A DNA stretch of 64,000 nt from Burkholderiales bacterium (GTDB taxonomy: Bacteria; Pseudomonadota; Gammaproteobacteria; Burkholderiales; SG8-41). A model generated the notes under the pieces. It had not been told where the DNA came from and did not search any database. It was given only the letters and a program-made list of their open reading frames with translations. Position 1 is the stretch's first letter, and every line of letters starts with the position of its first letter. A program made the translations under genes and the position numbers. The stretch covers positions 62,001-126,000 of the forward strand of contig JAIEPF010000007.1 of NCBI GenBank assembly GCA_019749945.1, read 5' to 3'. Positions 30,165 to 43,557 of the stretch are shown one piece after another.

Positions 30165-31457
30165 ATGAATCATGTTGCGCAACACGTTGTCCCCGCGCTA
30201 AGCGCCATGCTGGATGCCGCGCGTGCGCGCACGCTGGCGCTGATCGACGATCTGACGGATGAGCAGTGGCTGGGTCCCCGGCTGGCCATCGTCAATCCGC
30301 CGTTGTGGGAAGTCGGCCACCTCGGCTGGTTCCAGGAATACTGGTGTCTGCGCCGCAAGCAGGACGGCACGGTGTCGGCAAGCCTGATGCCGCAGGCGGA
30401 CGCGCTGTACGATTCGGCAAAAGTGGCGCATCGCCTGCGCTGGGACCTGCCGTTGCCGGATGTTGCCGCCACGCTGCGTTATCTGGCCGATGTGCGCGCC
30501 GCGGTCGATGCGCGGCTGCTCAGCGATGCCGGGGATCCGGGCCTGCAGTATTTCGCGCAGCTCTGTGCATGGCATGAAGAGATGCATGCCGAGGCGCTGA
30601 CTTATACGCGGCAGACGCTGGCTTATCCCGCGCCTCCGGGATTGATGCATCCCGTCGGCGGCGGTTCCTGCGCTGGCGATGTGGAGATAGCCGGTGGATC
30701 CTTTCACCTGGGCGCGTCGGATGAAGGCCATTTTGTCTTCGACAACGAAAAATGGGCGCATGCGGTGGATGTGCGGCCGTTCCGCATGGCACGCGCCCCG
30801 GTGAGCAATGCGCAGTTCGCGGAATTTGTCGATGCCGGCGGTTACCGCGAACAGCGCTGGTGGGATGCCGAGGGCTGGGCATGGCGCAGCGGCGAGGGGG
30901 CAACGGCGCCCTTGTACTGGCGGCAGGCAAAAGGTGCGTGGCACCGGCGCTATTTTGACCGCGAAGAAATCCTCCCGGATGACGAGCCGGTGATCCACGT
31001 CAACTGGCATGAAGCCGGTGCCTGGTGTCGCTGGGCGGGACGGCGCCTGCCGAGCGAGGCGGAATGGGAATTTGCCGCGGCGACCGTGCCTGGAATGCCG
31101 GGTATCAAGCGTCGTTATCCCTGGGGGGATGCCGCGCCCACGGCGCAAACCGCCAATCTTTACGGAAACGCCGGCCGTTGCGTGCCGGTCGGTGCTTTGG
31201 CGGCCGGCGACAGTGCCTGGGGTGTGCGCCAGATGATCGGCAATGTCTGGGAATGGACGGCCGACTGGTTCCGGCCGTACCCGGGTTTTGTGCGTGACCC
31301 CTATGCCGAATATTCCGAGCCCTGGTTCGGCAGCCACAAGGTATTGCGCGGCGGCTGCCATGCCACACGTGCGACACTGATCCGCAATACCTGGCGCAAT
31401 TTCTACATGCCGGACCGGCGTGACGTGTTTGCCGGATTCCGCACCTGTGCCCTGTGA
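30165..31457 (+). CDS. senA: Selenoneine synthase SenA-like (EgtB-family iron enzyme)
   Basis: Non-heme iron enzyme of the EgtB type. SenA couples hercynine with a selenosugar toward selenoneine; EgtB makes the sulfur analogue. The 430-residue product has an N-terminal DinB-like domain with the expected iron histidines H52 (LWEVGHLGWF), H137 and H141 (WHEEMHAEAL). A C-terminal formylglycine-generating-enzyme-like domain follows (GGSFHLGASDE, LPSEAEWEFAAA, GNVWEWTADWF). Pairing with senB argues for selenium over sulfur. ATG 30207 is an alternative start. The frame extends upstream through antisense senB, which is not coding. It overlaps the next gene by four bases. Confidence 0.78.
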   Translation: MNHVAQHVVPALSAMLDAARARTLALIDDLTDEQWLGPRLAIVNPPLWEVGHLGWFQEYWCLRRKQDGTVSASLMPQADALYDSAKVAHRLRWDLPLPDVAATLRYLADVRAAVDARLLSDAGDPGLQYFAQLCAWHEEMHAEALTYTRQTLAYPAPPGLMHPVGGGSCAGDVEIAGGSFHLGASDEGHFVFDNEKWAHAVDVRPFRMARAPVSNAQFAEFVDAGGYREQRWWDAEGWAWRSGEGATAPLYWRQAKGAWHRRYFDREEILPDDEPVIHVNWHEAGAWCRWAGRRLPSEAEWEFAAATVPGMPGIKRRYPWGDAAPTAQTANLYGNAGRCVPVGALAAGDSAWGVRQMIGNVWEWTADWFRPYPGFVRDPYAEYSEPWFGSHKVLRGGCHATRATLIRNTWRNFYMPDRRDVFAGFRTCAL

Positions 31458-32236
31458 AAATCATCACCTCTGCCGATAATCCCAGGTTCCGCGCACTGTT
31501 GAAGTTGGCGCAGTCATCGCGTGAACGCCGCGATGCGGGACTGTCGCTGCTTGACGGCATCCATCTGGTCGCGGCGTATGCGGAGCATATCGGCGCGCCC
31601 GATGAAATCGTATTGAACCGAGGCGGTGCCGAAAACGCCGAAGTGGTGGAACTGCTGGCCAGGCTGAAGGTCGACAACGCGCTGCTGCTGTCCGACGCCT
31701 TGTTCCGTCAGCTGTCTTCGGTCGCCACACCCACCGGCATCATCGCCGTGGTGCCGACGCCGCGCGTCGCCGCGCCGCAGACGCTGCAGGGCGCCAGCGT
31801 CTGGCTGGAAGACATCCAGGATCCGGGCAACGTCGGTTCGATACTGCGCTCGGCGGCGGCGGCCGGCATGGCCACGGTCTGTCTGTCGCGGCATTCGGTG
31901 CATGCCTGGTCGCCGCGGGTGCTGCGCGCCGGGATGGGCGCGCATTTTGCGCTGCGCGTGATCGAGGGCGTGGATCTGCAGAAATTGGCGCAGGGTTATG
32001 CCGGACGCATCATCGCCACCGGCACGGGGCAGGGCAAGACGGTGTTTGACGCGGATCTGCGTGGCGACGTGGCGCTGCTGTTCGGCAACGAAGGCGCGGG
32101 CCTGTCACCAGCACTGGCCGCGCTGGCGCATCAAACCGTGCATATCCCGATGCCGGGTCGCGCGGAGTCTCTGAATGTTGGCGCAGCCGCAGCCGTTTGT
32201 CTGTTCGAACGCGTGCGGCAACTGCAACTTCAGTAA
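31454..32236 (+). CDS. SpoU-family rRNA/tRNA 2'-O-methyltransferase
   Basis: SAM-dependent RNA ribose methyltransferase with a SPOUT knot. N-terminal substrate-binding domain ([18 protein letters not shown]) and C-terminal motifs [30 protein letters not shown] and [22 protein letters not shown]. 260 residues, GTG start overlapping senA. The exact target nucleotide cannot be read. Its 3' end overlaps that of ppsR by seven bases, tail to tail. Confidence 0.9.
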   Translation: MKIITSADNPRFRALLKLAQSSRERRDAGLSLLDGIHLVAAYAEHIGAPDEIVLNRGGAENAEVVELLARLKVDNALLLSDALFRQLSSVATPTGIIAVVPTPRVAAPQTLQGASVWLEDIQDPGNVGSILRSAAAAGMATVCLSRHSVHAWSPRVLRAGMGAHFALRVIEGVDLQKLAQGYAGRIIATGTGQGKTVFDADLRGDVALLFGNEGAGLSPALAALAHQTVHIPMPGRAESLNVGAAAAVCLFERVRQLQLQ

Positions 32237-33054
32237 ATCCGCCGCTCCAGTTTTGCTTCCTGCAGGATGGTGGTCGCCAGTTCCTCCACCGATTTGCTGG
32301 TGGCATCGAGATAGGGGATGCCTTCCTGGCGCATCAGCGCTTCGGCTTCGCGCACTTCGAATTCGCAGTTGGTCAGCGTGGCGTATTTGCTGCCGGGGCG
32401 GCGTTCGTTGCGGATCTGCTGCAGGCGGGCGGGACGGATGGTCAGACCATAAAGCCTGCCGCGCAGGGATTTGATCTGCGCCGGCAACTGCATGGTGCTG
32501 AAATCCTCCGGAATCAGCGGATAGTTGGCGGCGCGGATGCCGAATTGCATGGCCAGGTACAGACAGGTCGGTGTTTTGCCGCAACGTGAAACGCCGACCA
32601 GAATGATGTCGGCCTCGGTCAGTTCGCGCTTGGATACGCCGTCATCATGCGACAGCGCGTAGTTCACCGCTTCGATCCGGTGGTGGTAGTTCACAAAATC
32701 ATCGGTGCTGTGCGAGCGGCCGATGGCATGGGAGGCCTTGACGCCCAGTTCTTTTTCCAGCGGCAGCATGAAAATCTCAAAAGAATCAAGGAATAAGGCT
32801 TTGGCAGTGGCGACAATGCCGGCTATTTCGGTGTTGACCAGGGTGCTGATGACGATGGGCCTGACGCCATCCGCGGCACCGGTATCGTTGATTTGCCGGA
32901 CGAATGCCCGGGCTTTTTCGGCCGAATCAATGAACGGAACCGTGATTTCCTTCAGACGGACACCGTCAAACTGGGTCAGCAGGCTGTGGCCGAGCATTTC
33001 CGCGGTGATGCCGGTGCGATCGGATACAAAAAAAGCGGTGCGGGAGGTGTTCAT
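32230..33054 (-). CDS. ppsR: PEP synthetase regulatory kinase/phosphorylase
   Basis: DUF299-family enzyme that inactivates PEP synthase by ADP-dependent phosphorylation and reactivates it by phosphorolysis. [19 protein letters not shown] at the N-terminus and the P-loop [15 protein letters not shown] are diagnostic. 274 residues from ATG 33054. It is divergent from its target ppsA, the usual arrangement. Confidence 0.95.
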   Translation of the reverse strand: MNTSRTAFFVSDRTGITAEMLGHSLLTQFDGVRLKEITVPFIDSAEKARAFVRQINDTGAADGVRPIVISTLVNTEIAGIVATAKALFLDSFEIFMLPLEKELGVKASHAIGRSHSTDDFVNYHHRIEAVNYALSHDDGVSKRELTEADIILVGVSRCGKTPTCLYLAMQFGIRAANYPLIPEDFSTMQLPAQIKSLRGRLYGLTIRPARLQQIRNERRPGSKYATLTNCEFEVREAEALMRQEGIPYLDATSKSVEELATTILQEAKLERRIY

Positions 33055-33138
33055 GCTCGGAACCGGTGTGTGGATTCGGTAAAATATCGCCTTTTGACGC
33101 AGCTTACAATCAAGCGACTTATATTCAAGGGAATCGGC

Positions 33139-37261
<4,123 letters not shown>

Positions 37262-37289
37262 GCGGATCTGCCATGAATACTGCGCAGTC

Positions 37290-38123
37290 ATGAAGCTTTG
37301 CGGATTCGAAGCCGGCCTCGACCGGCCGATGTTCCTGATCGCGGGTCCCGATACCCTCGAAAGCGAGCAGTTGTGCCTCGATGTCGCGGGCCATCTGAAG
37401 GAGCAGACCGCGAAGTTGCACATGCCCTATGTCTTCAAGGGTTCCTTCGACAAGGCCAACCGCACCTCGGGTAAAAGCTACCGTGGTCCCGGCATTGAGG
37501 AGGGCTTGCGCATCCTCGAAGCGGTCAAACGCCAGATCGGTGTGCCGGTATTGACCGATGTGCACGAGGACACGCCGCTGGCCGAGGTCGCGGCAGTGGT
37601 TGATGTGATCCAGACGCCGGCTTTCCTGTGCCGCCAGACCAATTTCATCCGCAGCGTGGCCGCCCAGGGCAAGCCGGTGAACATCAAAAAAGGCCAGTTC
37701 CTGTCGCCATGGGAAATGGCCAACGTGATCGAAAAGGCCCGCAGCACCGGCAACGAACAAATCATGGCCTGCGAGCGGGGTTTCAGTTTTGGCTACAACA
37801 ACCTCGTCGTTGACATGCGCGGCCTGGCGGTCATGCGCGGCACCGGATGCCCGGTCGTGTTCGATGCCACCCATTCGGTGCAACTGCCCGGTGGACAGGG
37901 CAATGCCAGCGGTGGTCAGCGTGAACACATCCCGGTGCTGGCGCGCGCCGCGGTGGCGGCGGGCGTGTCGGGCGTGTTCATGGAAACCCATCCCAATCCC
38001 GATGAGGCCCTCTGTGACGGCCCGAATTCCTGGAAGCTGTCATTGATGGGCGAACTCCTCGAAACGCTGCATGCCATCGATACGGTGGTCAAGGGCCGCC
38101 GTTTCGTGGAACAGCATCTATAA
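37290..38123 (+). CDS. kdsA: 3-deoxy-D-manno-octulosonate 8-phosphate synthase
   Basis: Condenses PEP with arabinose-5-phosphate for the Kdo core of lipopolysaccharide. [32 protein letters not shown] and [13 protein letters not shown] are family blocks. 277 residues from ATG 37290; the upstream extension of the frame lies in pyrG and is not conserved. Normal length. Confidence 0.96.
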   Translation: MKLCGFEAGLDRPMFLIAGPDTLESEQLCLDVAGHLKEQTAKLHMPYVFKGSFDKANRTSGKSYRGPGIEEGLRILEAVKRQIGVPVLTDVHEDTPLAEVAAVVDVIQTPAFLCRQTNFIRSVAAQGKPVNIKKGQFLSPWEMANVIEKARSTGNEQIMACERGFSFGYNNLVVDMRGLAVMRGTGCPVVFDATHSVQLPGGQGNASGGQREHIPVLARAAVAAGVSGVFMETHPNPDEALCDGPNSWKLSLMGELLETLHAIDTVVKGRRFVEQHL

Positions 38124-39431
<1,308 letters not shown>

Positions 39432-39466
39432 ATCCTGCCCGCGTGCCGTTTGCGCGGCTTGACGCC

Positions 39467-39757
39467 ATGCGGCTGCTTGCCATCACGCTCACCGCACTGA
39501 TACTGCTGATCCAGTACCCGCTATGGCTGGGCAAGGGCGGCCTGCTGCGTGTCTGGGATATGGAGCGTCAGATCGAGTTGCAGCGCCAGGAAAACGGCCG
39601 CTTGCAGACGCGCAATAGCGCGCTTGACGCAGAAGTGCGGGATCTCAAACAGGGACTGGAGGCGGTTGAGGAGCGCGCGCGCAGCGAACTGGGCATGGTC
39701 CGCCATGATGAAGTGTTTTTTCAAGTGCTGGAGGAAAGCCCGACCAGGCCCCGGTGA
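39467..39757 (+). CDS. ftsB: Cell division protein FtsB
   Basis: Bitopic divisome protein that binds FtsL and FtsQ. From ATG 39467 the 96-residue product has a membrane segment (about 2-20), the family block QYPLWLGKGGLLRVW, then a coiled coil (about 31-70). A GTG at 39443 would add eight residues before the membrane segment. Position after eno is conserved. It ends the core-gene region; the accessory locus begins directly afterwards. Confidence 0.92.
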   Translation: MRLLAITLTALILLIQYPLWLGKGGLLRVWDMERQIELQRQENGRLQTRNSALDAEVRDLKQGLEAVEERARSELGMVRHDEVFFQVLEESPTRPR

Positions 39758-39791
39758 GGATTGAAGGCGTTTCCCCTGGGGCTTGGCAGCC

Positions 39792-39806
39792 GTTTCTTTT
39801 CGAAAC
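39792..39806. promoter_or_regulatory. Candidate activator site (UAS) for the Rieske operon
   Basis: Perfect inverted repeat GTTTC-TTTTC-GAAAC. Its centre is 81 bp upstream of the -24 GG of the sigma-54 promoter at 39879, a normal enhancer distance. The same arms recur at 54193-54207 before the second sigma-54 promoter. The likely binder is the NtrC-type regulator at 54243-55664. Confidence 0.65.
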
Positions 39807-39838
39807 GCCGCTGCGAATCTCAGGCAGATCCAGCATTG

Positions 39839-39851
39839 TGACGCCTTGATT
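39839..39851 (-). promoter_or_regulatory. Possible IHF site
   Basis: Minus-strand AATCAAGGCGTCA fits the IHF consensus WATCAA-N4-TTR with one mismatch, and lies between the candidate enhancer and the sigma-54 promoter where DNA bending is expected. Short, so weak evidence. Confidence 0.3.
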
Positions 39852-39878
39852 TAACAGCCTGACTCCGGATTGGCGAAT

Positions 39879-39894
39879 TGGCATGAATAATGCA
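39879..39894 (+). promoter_or_regulatory. Sigma-54 promoter of the Rieske/ABC operon
   Basis: TGGCATGAATAATGCA has GG (39880-39881) and GC (39892-39893) separated by exactly ten bases and agrees with TGGCACG-N4-TTGCA at all but two positions. Transcription would start near 39905, 46 bases before the first gene. Confidence 0.75.
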
Positions 39895-39950
39895 TGATTG
39901 TATCGGAACTGTTTTTCGCATTTTCGCCATTTACTGAAGGAAAATTCACC

Positions 39951-41159
39951 ATGTCCAAAACCGCAGCCCAATGGCATGAGACCCCCAAGTTTCCGTCCTC
40001 ACATTACGTCGACAGCCGCATCTACACCGACCAGCAACTGTTTGAGGAAGAACGCCAGCGAATTTTCAATAAAACCTGGTACATCGCGTGCCACGAATCG
40101 GAAATTCCGAACGCATTTGACTACCGCACTTTTCAGCATCCCGGTGGTACGCCGCTGATCATCGTGCGCGGTGAAGACATGAAGGTAAGGGCCTTCTACA
40201 ACATCTGCCCGCACCGCGGCAATACCTTGCTTTACGATCCCAGCGGCAATGCGAAACGGATTACCTGTATTTTTCATGCCTGGTCCTTCGATACGCAGGG
40301 CAACTGCACCGACATTTCGCGCGAAGAACAGGGATATCAAAAGCGATTCTGCAAGGCTGATGCAGGGCTGCGCGAAGTCAAGTCGGAGACGGGGTATGGC
40401 GGTTTCATCTGGGTCAATGTGGACGATAATTGTGTGCCGTTGAAGACATTTATCGGCGACGCAATGGGAGAACTCGACCCGTATATCGGCATGCCGCTGG
40501 AGGTATTTCACTATCATCGCGCGATCGTCGATACCAACTTCAAGCTGTGGCACGACACAAACAGCGAGTTTTATCACGACTACATGCATTACTTTAACCG
40601 GGTGACAGGCATGATGCAGCTCGGTTATTTTGACCGCAAATGCGTGGGTTACGACAACGGCCACGTACTGGTCGGATCGATGGAAATCAAATACGACGCT
40701 TATGCCGGCAGCAAAGAACGGGGCATTGGCTGGCCGGGACTTGCGCAGGGCGGCTGGATACTGATCGACCTGTTCCCCGGCATGACCTACAACCTGCGCA
40801 CTTCGGTGCTGCGCATGGACACGATGATCCCGTTGTCGCCCAACAAGGTGATGATCGAATATCGCGGACTGGGGTTGAAAAGCGACACTCCGGCTGAGCG
40901 TGCACAGCGCATTTTCGATCACAACACGATCTGGGGGCCCTTCGGCAGGAACCTTCACGAAGATCTGCTGGGTGTGCATGGCCAGGGCCGCGCCATGCGT
41001 CCCGGCACCGACAGCCGCTGGGTGCTGCAGGGGCGCGAGGAAAACTCGACCATTCATGACGAAGTCGGCATGCGGCACTATTATGCGGAGTGGAGCAGGC
41101 TGATGGGGCGCAAGGCATTTGATCCGTACGGCGAACGTCGCGTATCCGCGGCGGCGTAG
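39951..41159 (+). CDS. Rieske oxygenase, large (alpha) subunit
   Basis: Terminal oxygenase alpha subunit. The 402-residue product has the Rieske [2Fe-2S] ligands C86-x-H88 and C106-x2-H109 (17 residues between) and a mononuclear-iron triad best read as H209, H213 and D338 (EFYHDYMH; NLHEDLLG). The usual bridging Asp before the first His is Glu206, a feature also described for carnitine monooxygenase CntA. The adjacent small subunit and ABC/TauE genes recall methanesulfonate monooxygenase. However, MsmA is reported to have a 26-residue spacing, so it is not a plain MsmA. Substrate unknown; sulfonate or methylated amine are the main options. GAAGGAAAA precedes ATG 39951. Confidence 0.85.
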   Translation: MSKTAAQWHETPKFPSSHYVDSRIYTDQQLFEEERQRIFNKTWYIACHESEIPNAFDYRTFQHPGGTPLIIVRGEDMKVRAFYNICPHRGNTLLYDPSGNAKRITCIFHAWSFDTQGNCTDISREEQGYQKRFCKADAGLREVKSETGYGGFIWVNVDDNCVPLKTFIGDAMGELDPYIGMPLEVFHYHRAIVDTNFKLWHDTNSEFYHDYMHYFNRVTGMMQLGYFDRKCVGYDNGHVLVGSMEIKYDAYAGSKERGIGWPGLAQGGWILIDLFPGMTYNLRTSVLRMDTMIPLSPNKVMIEYRGLGLKSDTPAERAQRIFDHNTIWGPFGRNLHEDLLGVHGQGRAMRPGTDSRWVLQGREENSTIHDEVGMRHYYAEWSRLMGRKAFDPYGERRVSAAA

Positions 41160-41173
41160 AGGGAGCAAGGCTT

Positions 41174-41632
41174 ATGGACCGCACCACCATTCAGGACATG
41201 GTTTATCAGACCTGCCTGCTGCTCGATGACAAAAATTTCGATGCTTTTCTCGATTTGTGCGACGAAGGATTCCGCTATTCGATCACCACGCACAGCCCGG
41301 AAATTCGAAAAGACATGATCTGGCTGGATCATGACAAGAAGGGCATGCAAAACTTGTTTACCCAGTTGCCGCGCCATAACAGCGATCATTCTCCGATTAC
41401 GCGGCATGCCATTGTGTACAAGGTTGACGTAGACGAGGGGCGCAAGGAAGCGGATGTGGTGAGCGCGCTCCAGGTGTACAAAACCGATCTGGACGGCGGC
41501 GCGACGGCCCTGTTCGCGGTCGGCAAGTATGTCGATACGATCAGGTTCGAGGGCGGGAAACCGAAACTGGCCAAACGCGTCGTCAAGCTTGATACCAGGA
41601 TGCTGGGAATCGGTTACCACATTCCGTTTTGA
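41174..41632 (+). CDS. Oxygenase small (beta) subunit
   Basis: A 152-residue protein of the ring-hydroxylating-dioxygenase beta/SnoaL-like fold (cone-shaped alpha+beta barrel). It contains the acidic helix LLDDKNFDAFLDLCDEGFRY and ends LGIGYHIPF. Such subunits are structural partners of alpha3beta3 oxygenases. From memory it resembles the methanesulfonate monooxygenase small subunit more than aromatic dioxygenase beta subunits, but I cannot run the comparison. Fourteen bases after alpha with GAGGGAGCAAGG upstream of the ATG. Confidence 0.78.
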   Translation: MDRTTIQDMVYQTCLLLDDKNFDAFLDLCDEGFRYSITTHSPEIRKDMIWLDHDKKGMQNLFTQLPRHNSDHSPITRHAIVYKVDVDEGRKEADVVSALQVYKTDLDGGATALFAVGKYVDTIRFEGGKPKLAKRVVKLDTRMLGIGYHIPF

Positions 41633-41663
41633 TGCCATTCATCAGGACGGCTGCGGGCAGAAT

Positions 41664-42701
41664 ATGAAAATTCAAATCAATGCACGCAATCGTTCGTATC
41701 AATTCAACGTTGCGCAAGGTCAGCGCATCCTCTACGGCGGCCTGGCTGATGGCATACATCTGCCGTACGAATGCGGCAGCGGCACCTGCGGCACCTGCAA
41801 GGCGCGCGTGACTGCCGGCCAAATCGACGATTTGTGGCCGGAGGCACCGGGGCGCAGGTATCTGAAACAGCCGGGCGAATTTCTGATGTGTCAGTGCGTT
41901 GCGCGCGGTGATGTCAGCCTGGAAGTCACCAATTTTGTTTACACCATGGATCCGGGGGCGTGCCTGCCTTCGGCAGGCAGCGGTGTGGTGCGAAAACCGA
42001 GGTTGCTGACCCATGATGTCATTGCGTTTTCGGTTGACCTGGAATCCCCCTGCGATTTTGACGCCGGGCAGTTCATGATGATGCGGGTGCCGGGTGTTGC
42101 CGGCTATCGCGGCTATTCGATGGTCAATTTTGAGCGCGGCACAAAACGGCTGGACTTTCTGGTCAAGAAAAAACCCGGTGGTGAGGCGTCCGAATGGCTG
42201 TTCAGCGGCAACATCGAGGGCCAGTCCGTCGATTTGTTCGGTCCCCTGGGCGCGGCAACGTTTTTCCCTGCATTGGCCAAGAATCTGCTGCTGATCGCCG
42301 GTGGCAGCGGCATTGCGGGCATGATGTCCATACTTTCACGCGCCTGCCAGGAGCACTATTTTGACCAGTACAGCGGGCATGTGTTTTTTGGCGTGCGCAC
42401 CATGAAAGACGCTTTTTTTCTTGAGGAGTTGGCAGGATTCCAGAGGGAATTTCCGCAAAAACTTGCCGTGACCATCGCACTATCCGACGAAGATGTGCCT
42501 GTTGCAGCCACCGACCAGCCGGGGTTGATGATCGACCGTGGCTTTGTTCACGAGGTGGCGGCGCGTCACATGAAAGGCAAATACCAGAACATGCGTGCCT
42601 ACCTTGCAGGGCCGCCGCCGGCGGTTGATGCGGCGATTCGCGTGCTGCTGCTGGAGGCGAAATTGACGGCGGACAATATCCGCTATGACAAATTCAGTTG
42701 A
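41664..42701 (+). CDS. Oxygenase NADH:ferredoxin reductase component
   Basis: Electron-input component. N-terminal plant-type [2Fe-2S] domain with cysteines in ECGSGTCGTCKARV and a fourth in FLMCQCVA (about residues 36-80). Then an FAD-binding domain (about 100-200, YRGYSMVNF in the flavin-binding position) and an NAD-binding domain (LLLIAGGSGIAGMMSIL). 345 residues from ATG 41664, the size of known class reductases such as MsmD. It passes electrons from NADH to the Rieske ferredoxin encoded next, seven bases later. Confidence 0.88.
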   Translation: MKIQINARNRSYQFNVAQGQRILYGGLADGIHLPYECGSGTCGTCKARVTAGQIDDLWPEAPGRRYLKQPGEFLMCQCVARGDVSLEVTNFVYTMDPGACLPSAGSGVVRKPRLLTHDVIAFSVDLESPCDFDAGQFMMMRVPGVAGYRGYSMVNFERGTKRLDFLVKKKPGGEASEWLFSGNIEGQSVDLFGPLGAATFFPALAKNLLLIAGGSGIAGMMSILSRACQEHYFDQYSGHVFFGVRTMKDAFFLEELAGFQREFPQKLAVTIALSDEDVPVAATDQPGLMIDRGFVHEVAARHMKGKYQNMRAYLAGPPPAVDAAIRVLLLEAKLTADNIRYDKFS

Positions 42702-42708
42702 ACCTGCG

Positions 42709-43440
42709 ATGCCCAGAACATTGATATGCAAGCGCTCCGAAGTGCCGGAAAACGGGCTGAAAGAATGCGATGCGGAGGGCGGCCTTAAAGTGCTGATCGC
42801 CAGCGCAGGTGGTGAATATTTTGCGTGTCAGGCCATGTGCCCGCATCAGGATGTGCCCTTATGCGAAGGTCTTTATGATGGCGCGGTGCTGACCTGCCAC
42901 CAGCATCTGTGGCAATGGGACATACGCACCGGTGCGGCAATCGGCCTGGCCGAAGCGCCGCTCGAATGCTACAAAATCGAGATTGAGGATGATGCGATTT
43001 ACATCAATGCCGGCGGCGATGCGCTTGATGTGGGGGAACTTTTTTCAGGCGTCTCCGGAAAAACACTCGAAAGCATCAAAGCGCTGGCGCAGCGCCAGGA
43101 AATGCAGGCCGGTGGAACGCTTTACGGCGTCGGCGATCCGGCCGACGATTTTTTCATACTTGTGTCCGGACGCATTGAATTTGTGATCGGTCGTGATGAC
43201 CGCACCAGTCCCGCCGGCTTCATGCTGCGCAAAGGCGAGGTGTTCGGCTGGGCGGCGTTGCTCGACAGTCAGCCGCAGCGCATTGCAAAAGCGACATGTA
43301 TTGAACCTTCAGTACTGCTGCGGATCAACGGCAAACAAGCGCTCAAGGTTCTGGAGTCCGACCCGGCGGCCGGCTATGTCGTCATGCGCAGGCTGTCGTC
43401 GCTGATTGCCCGCTACCTGGCGCCGTCGGGAGCCAAATAA
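42709..43440 (+). CDS. Rieske ferredoxin fused to a CRP-like sensor domain
   Basis: A 243-residue two-domain protein. Residues 1-105 are a Rieske-type ferredoxin with C44-x-H46 and C63-x2-H66. Residues about 115-237 are a cyclic-nucleotide-binding-like beta-roll, with GEVFGWAALLDSQPQRIA at 176-193. In CRP the equivalent cassette has Glu for the ribose and Arg for the phosphate; here Arg (R191) stays but Trp stands in the Glu region. The same unusual cassette is in the permease at 44800 and the protein at 52679. An electron carrier carrying a ligand-sensing domain is unusual. An in-frame ATG at 42685 overlaps the reductase gene. Confidence 0.85.
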   Translation: MPRTLICKRSEVPENGLKECDAEGGLKVLIASAGGEYFACQAMCPHQDVPLCEGLYDGAVLTCHQHLWQWDIRTGAAIGLAEAPLECYKIEIEDDAIYINAGGDALDVGELFSGVSGKTLESIKALAQRQEMQAGGTLYGVGDPADDFFILVSGRIEFVIGRDDRTSPAGFMLRKGEVFGWAALLDSQPQRIAKATCIEPSVLLRINGKQALKVLESDPAAGYVVMRRLSSLIARYLAPSGAK

Positions 43441-43498
43441 CGTTCAACGTTCAAACAGAATTGGAGCTTGTTGAGGTGGTCCGGATTAAAGCTAAAAA

Positions 43499-43514
43499 AA
43501 TAACTTAAGTTATT
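43499..43514. promoter_or_regulatory. 16-bp perfect palindrome before the binding-protein gene
   Basis: AATAACTTAAGTTATT, 44 bases before ATG 43558 in a 117-base gap inside the operon. It overlaps copy C of the AT-rich motif (minus strand, 43506-43519). It could be an operator for an internal promoter; I see no good sigma-54 element here. Confidence 0.4.
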
Positions 43515-43519
43515 GTTTT
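43506..43519 (-). repeat. AT-rich intergenic motif, copy C
   Basis: On the minus strand AAAACAATAACTTA, matching copy D at 61785-61798 base for base and close to copies A and B. It overlaps the palindrome at 43499-43514. Confidence 0.4.
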
Positions 43520-43557
43520 AATTGGTATTTTTGCAGTGCCTACCAAAGGAGGTTGTG

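Noticed and set aside
39951-41159. Calling the oxygenase msmA outright
   Set aside because: Rieske spacing is 17 residues, not the long spacing reported for MsmA, and Glu bridges the centres; substrate left open.
43520-43540. Sigma-54 promoter before the binding-protein gene
   Set aside because: The TTGGTATTTTTGCAG string has GG and GC seven bases apart instead of ten.
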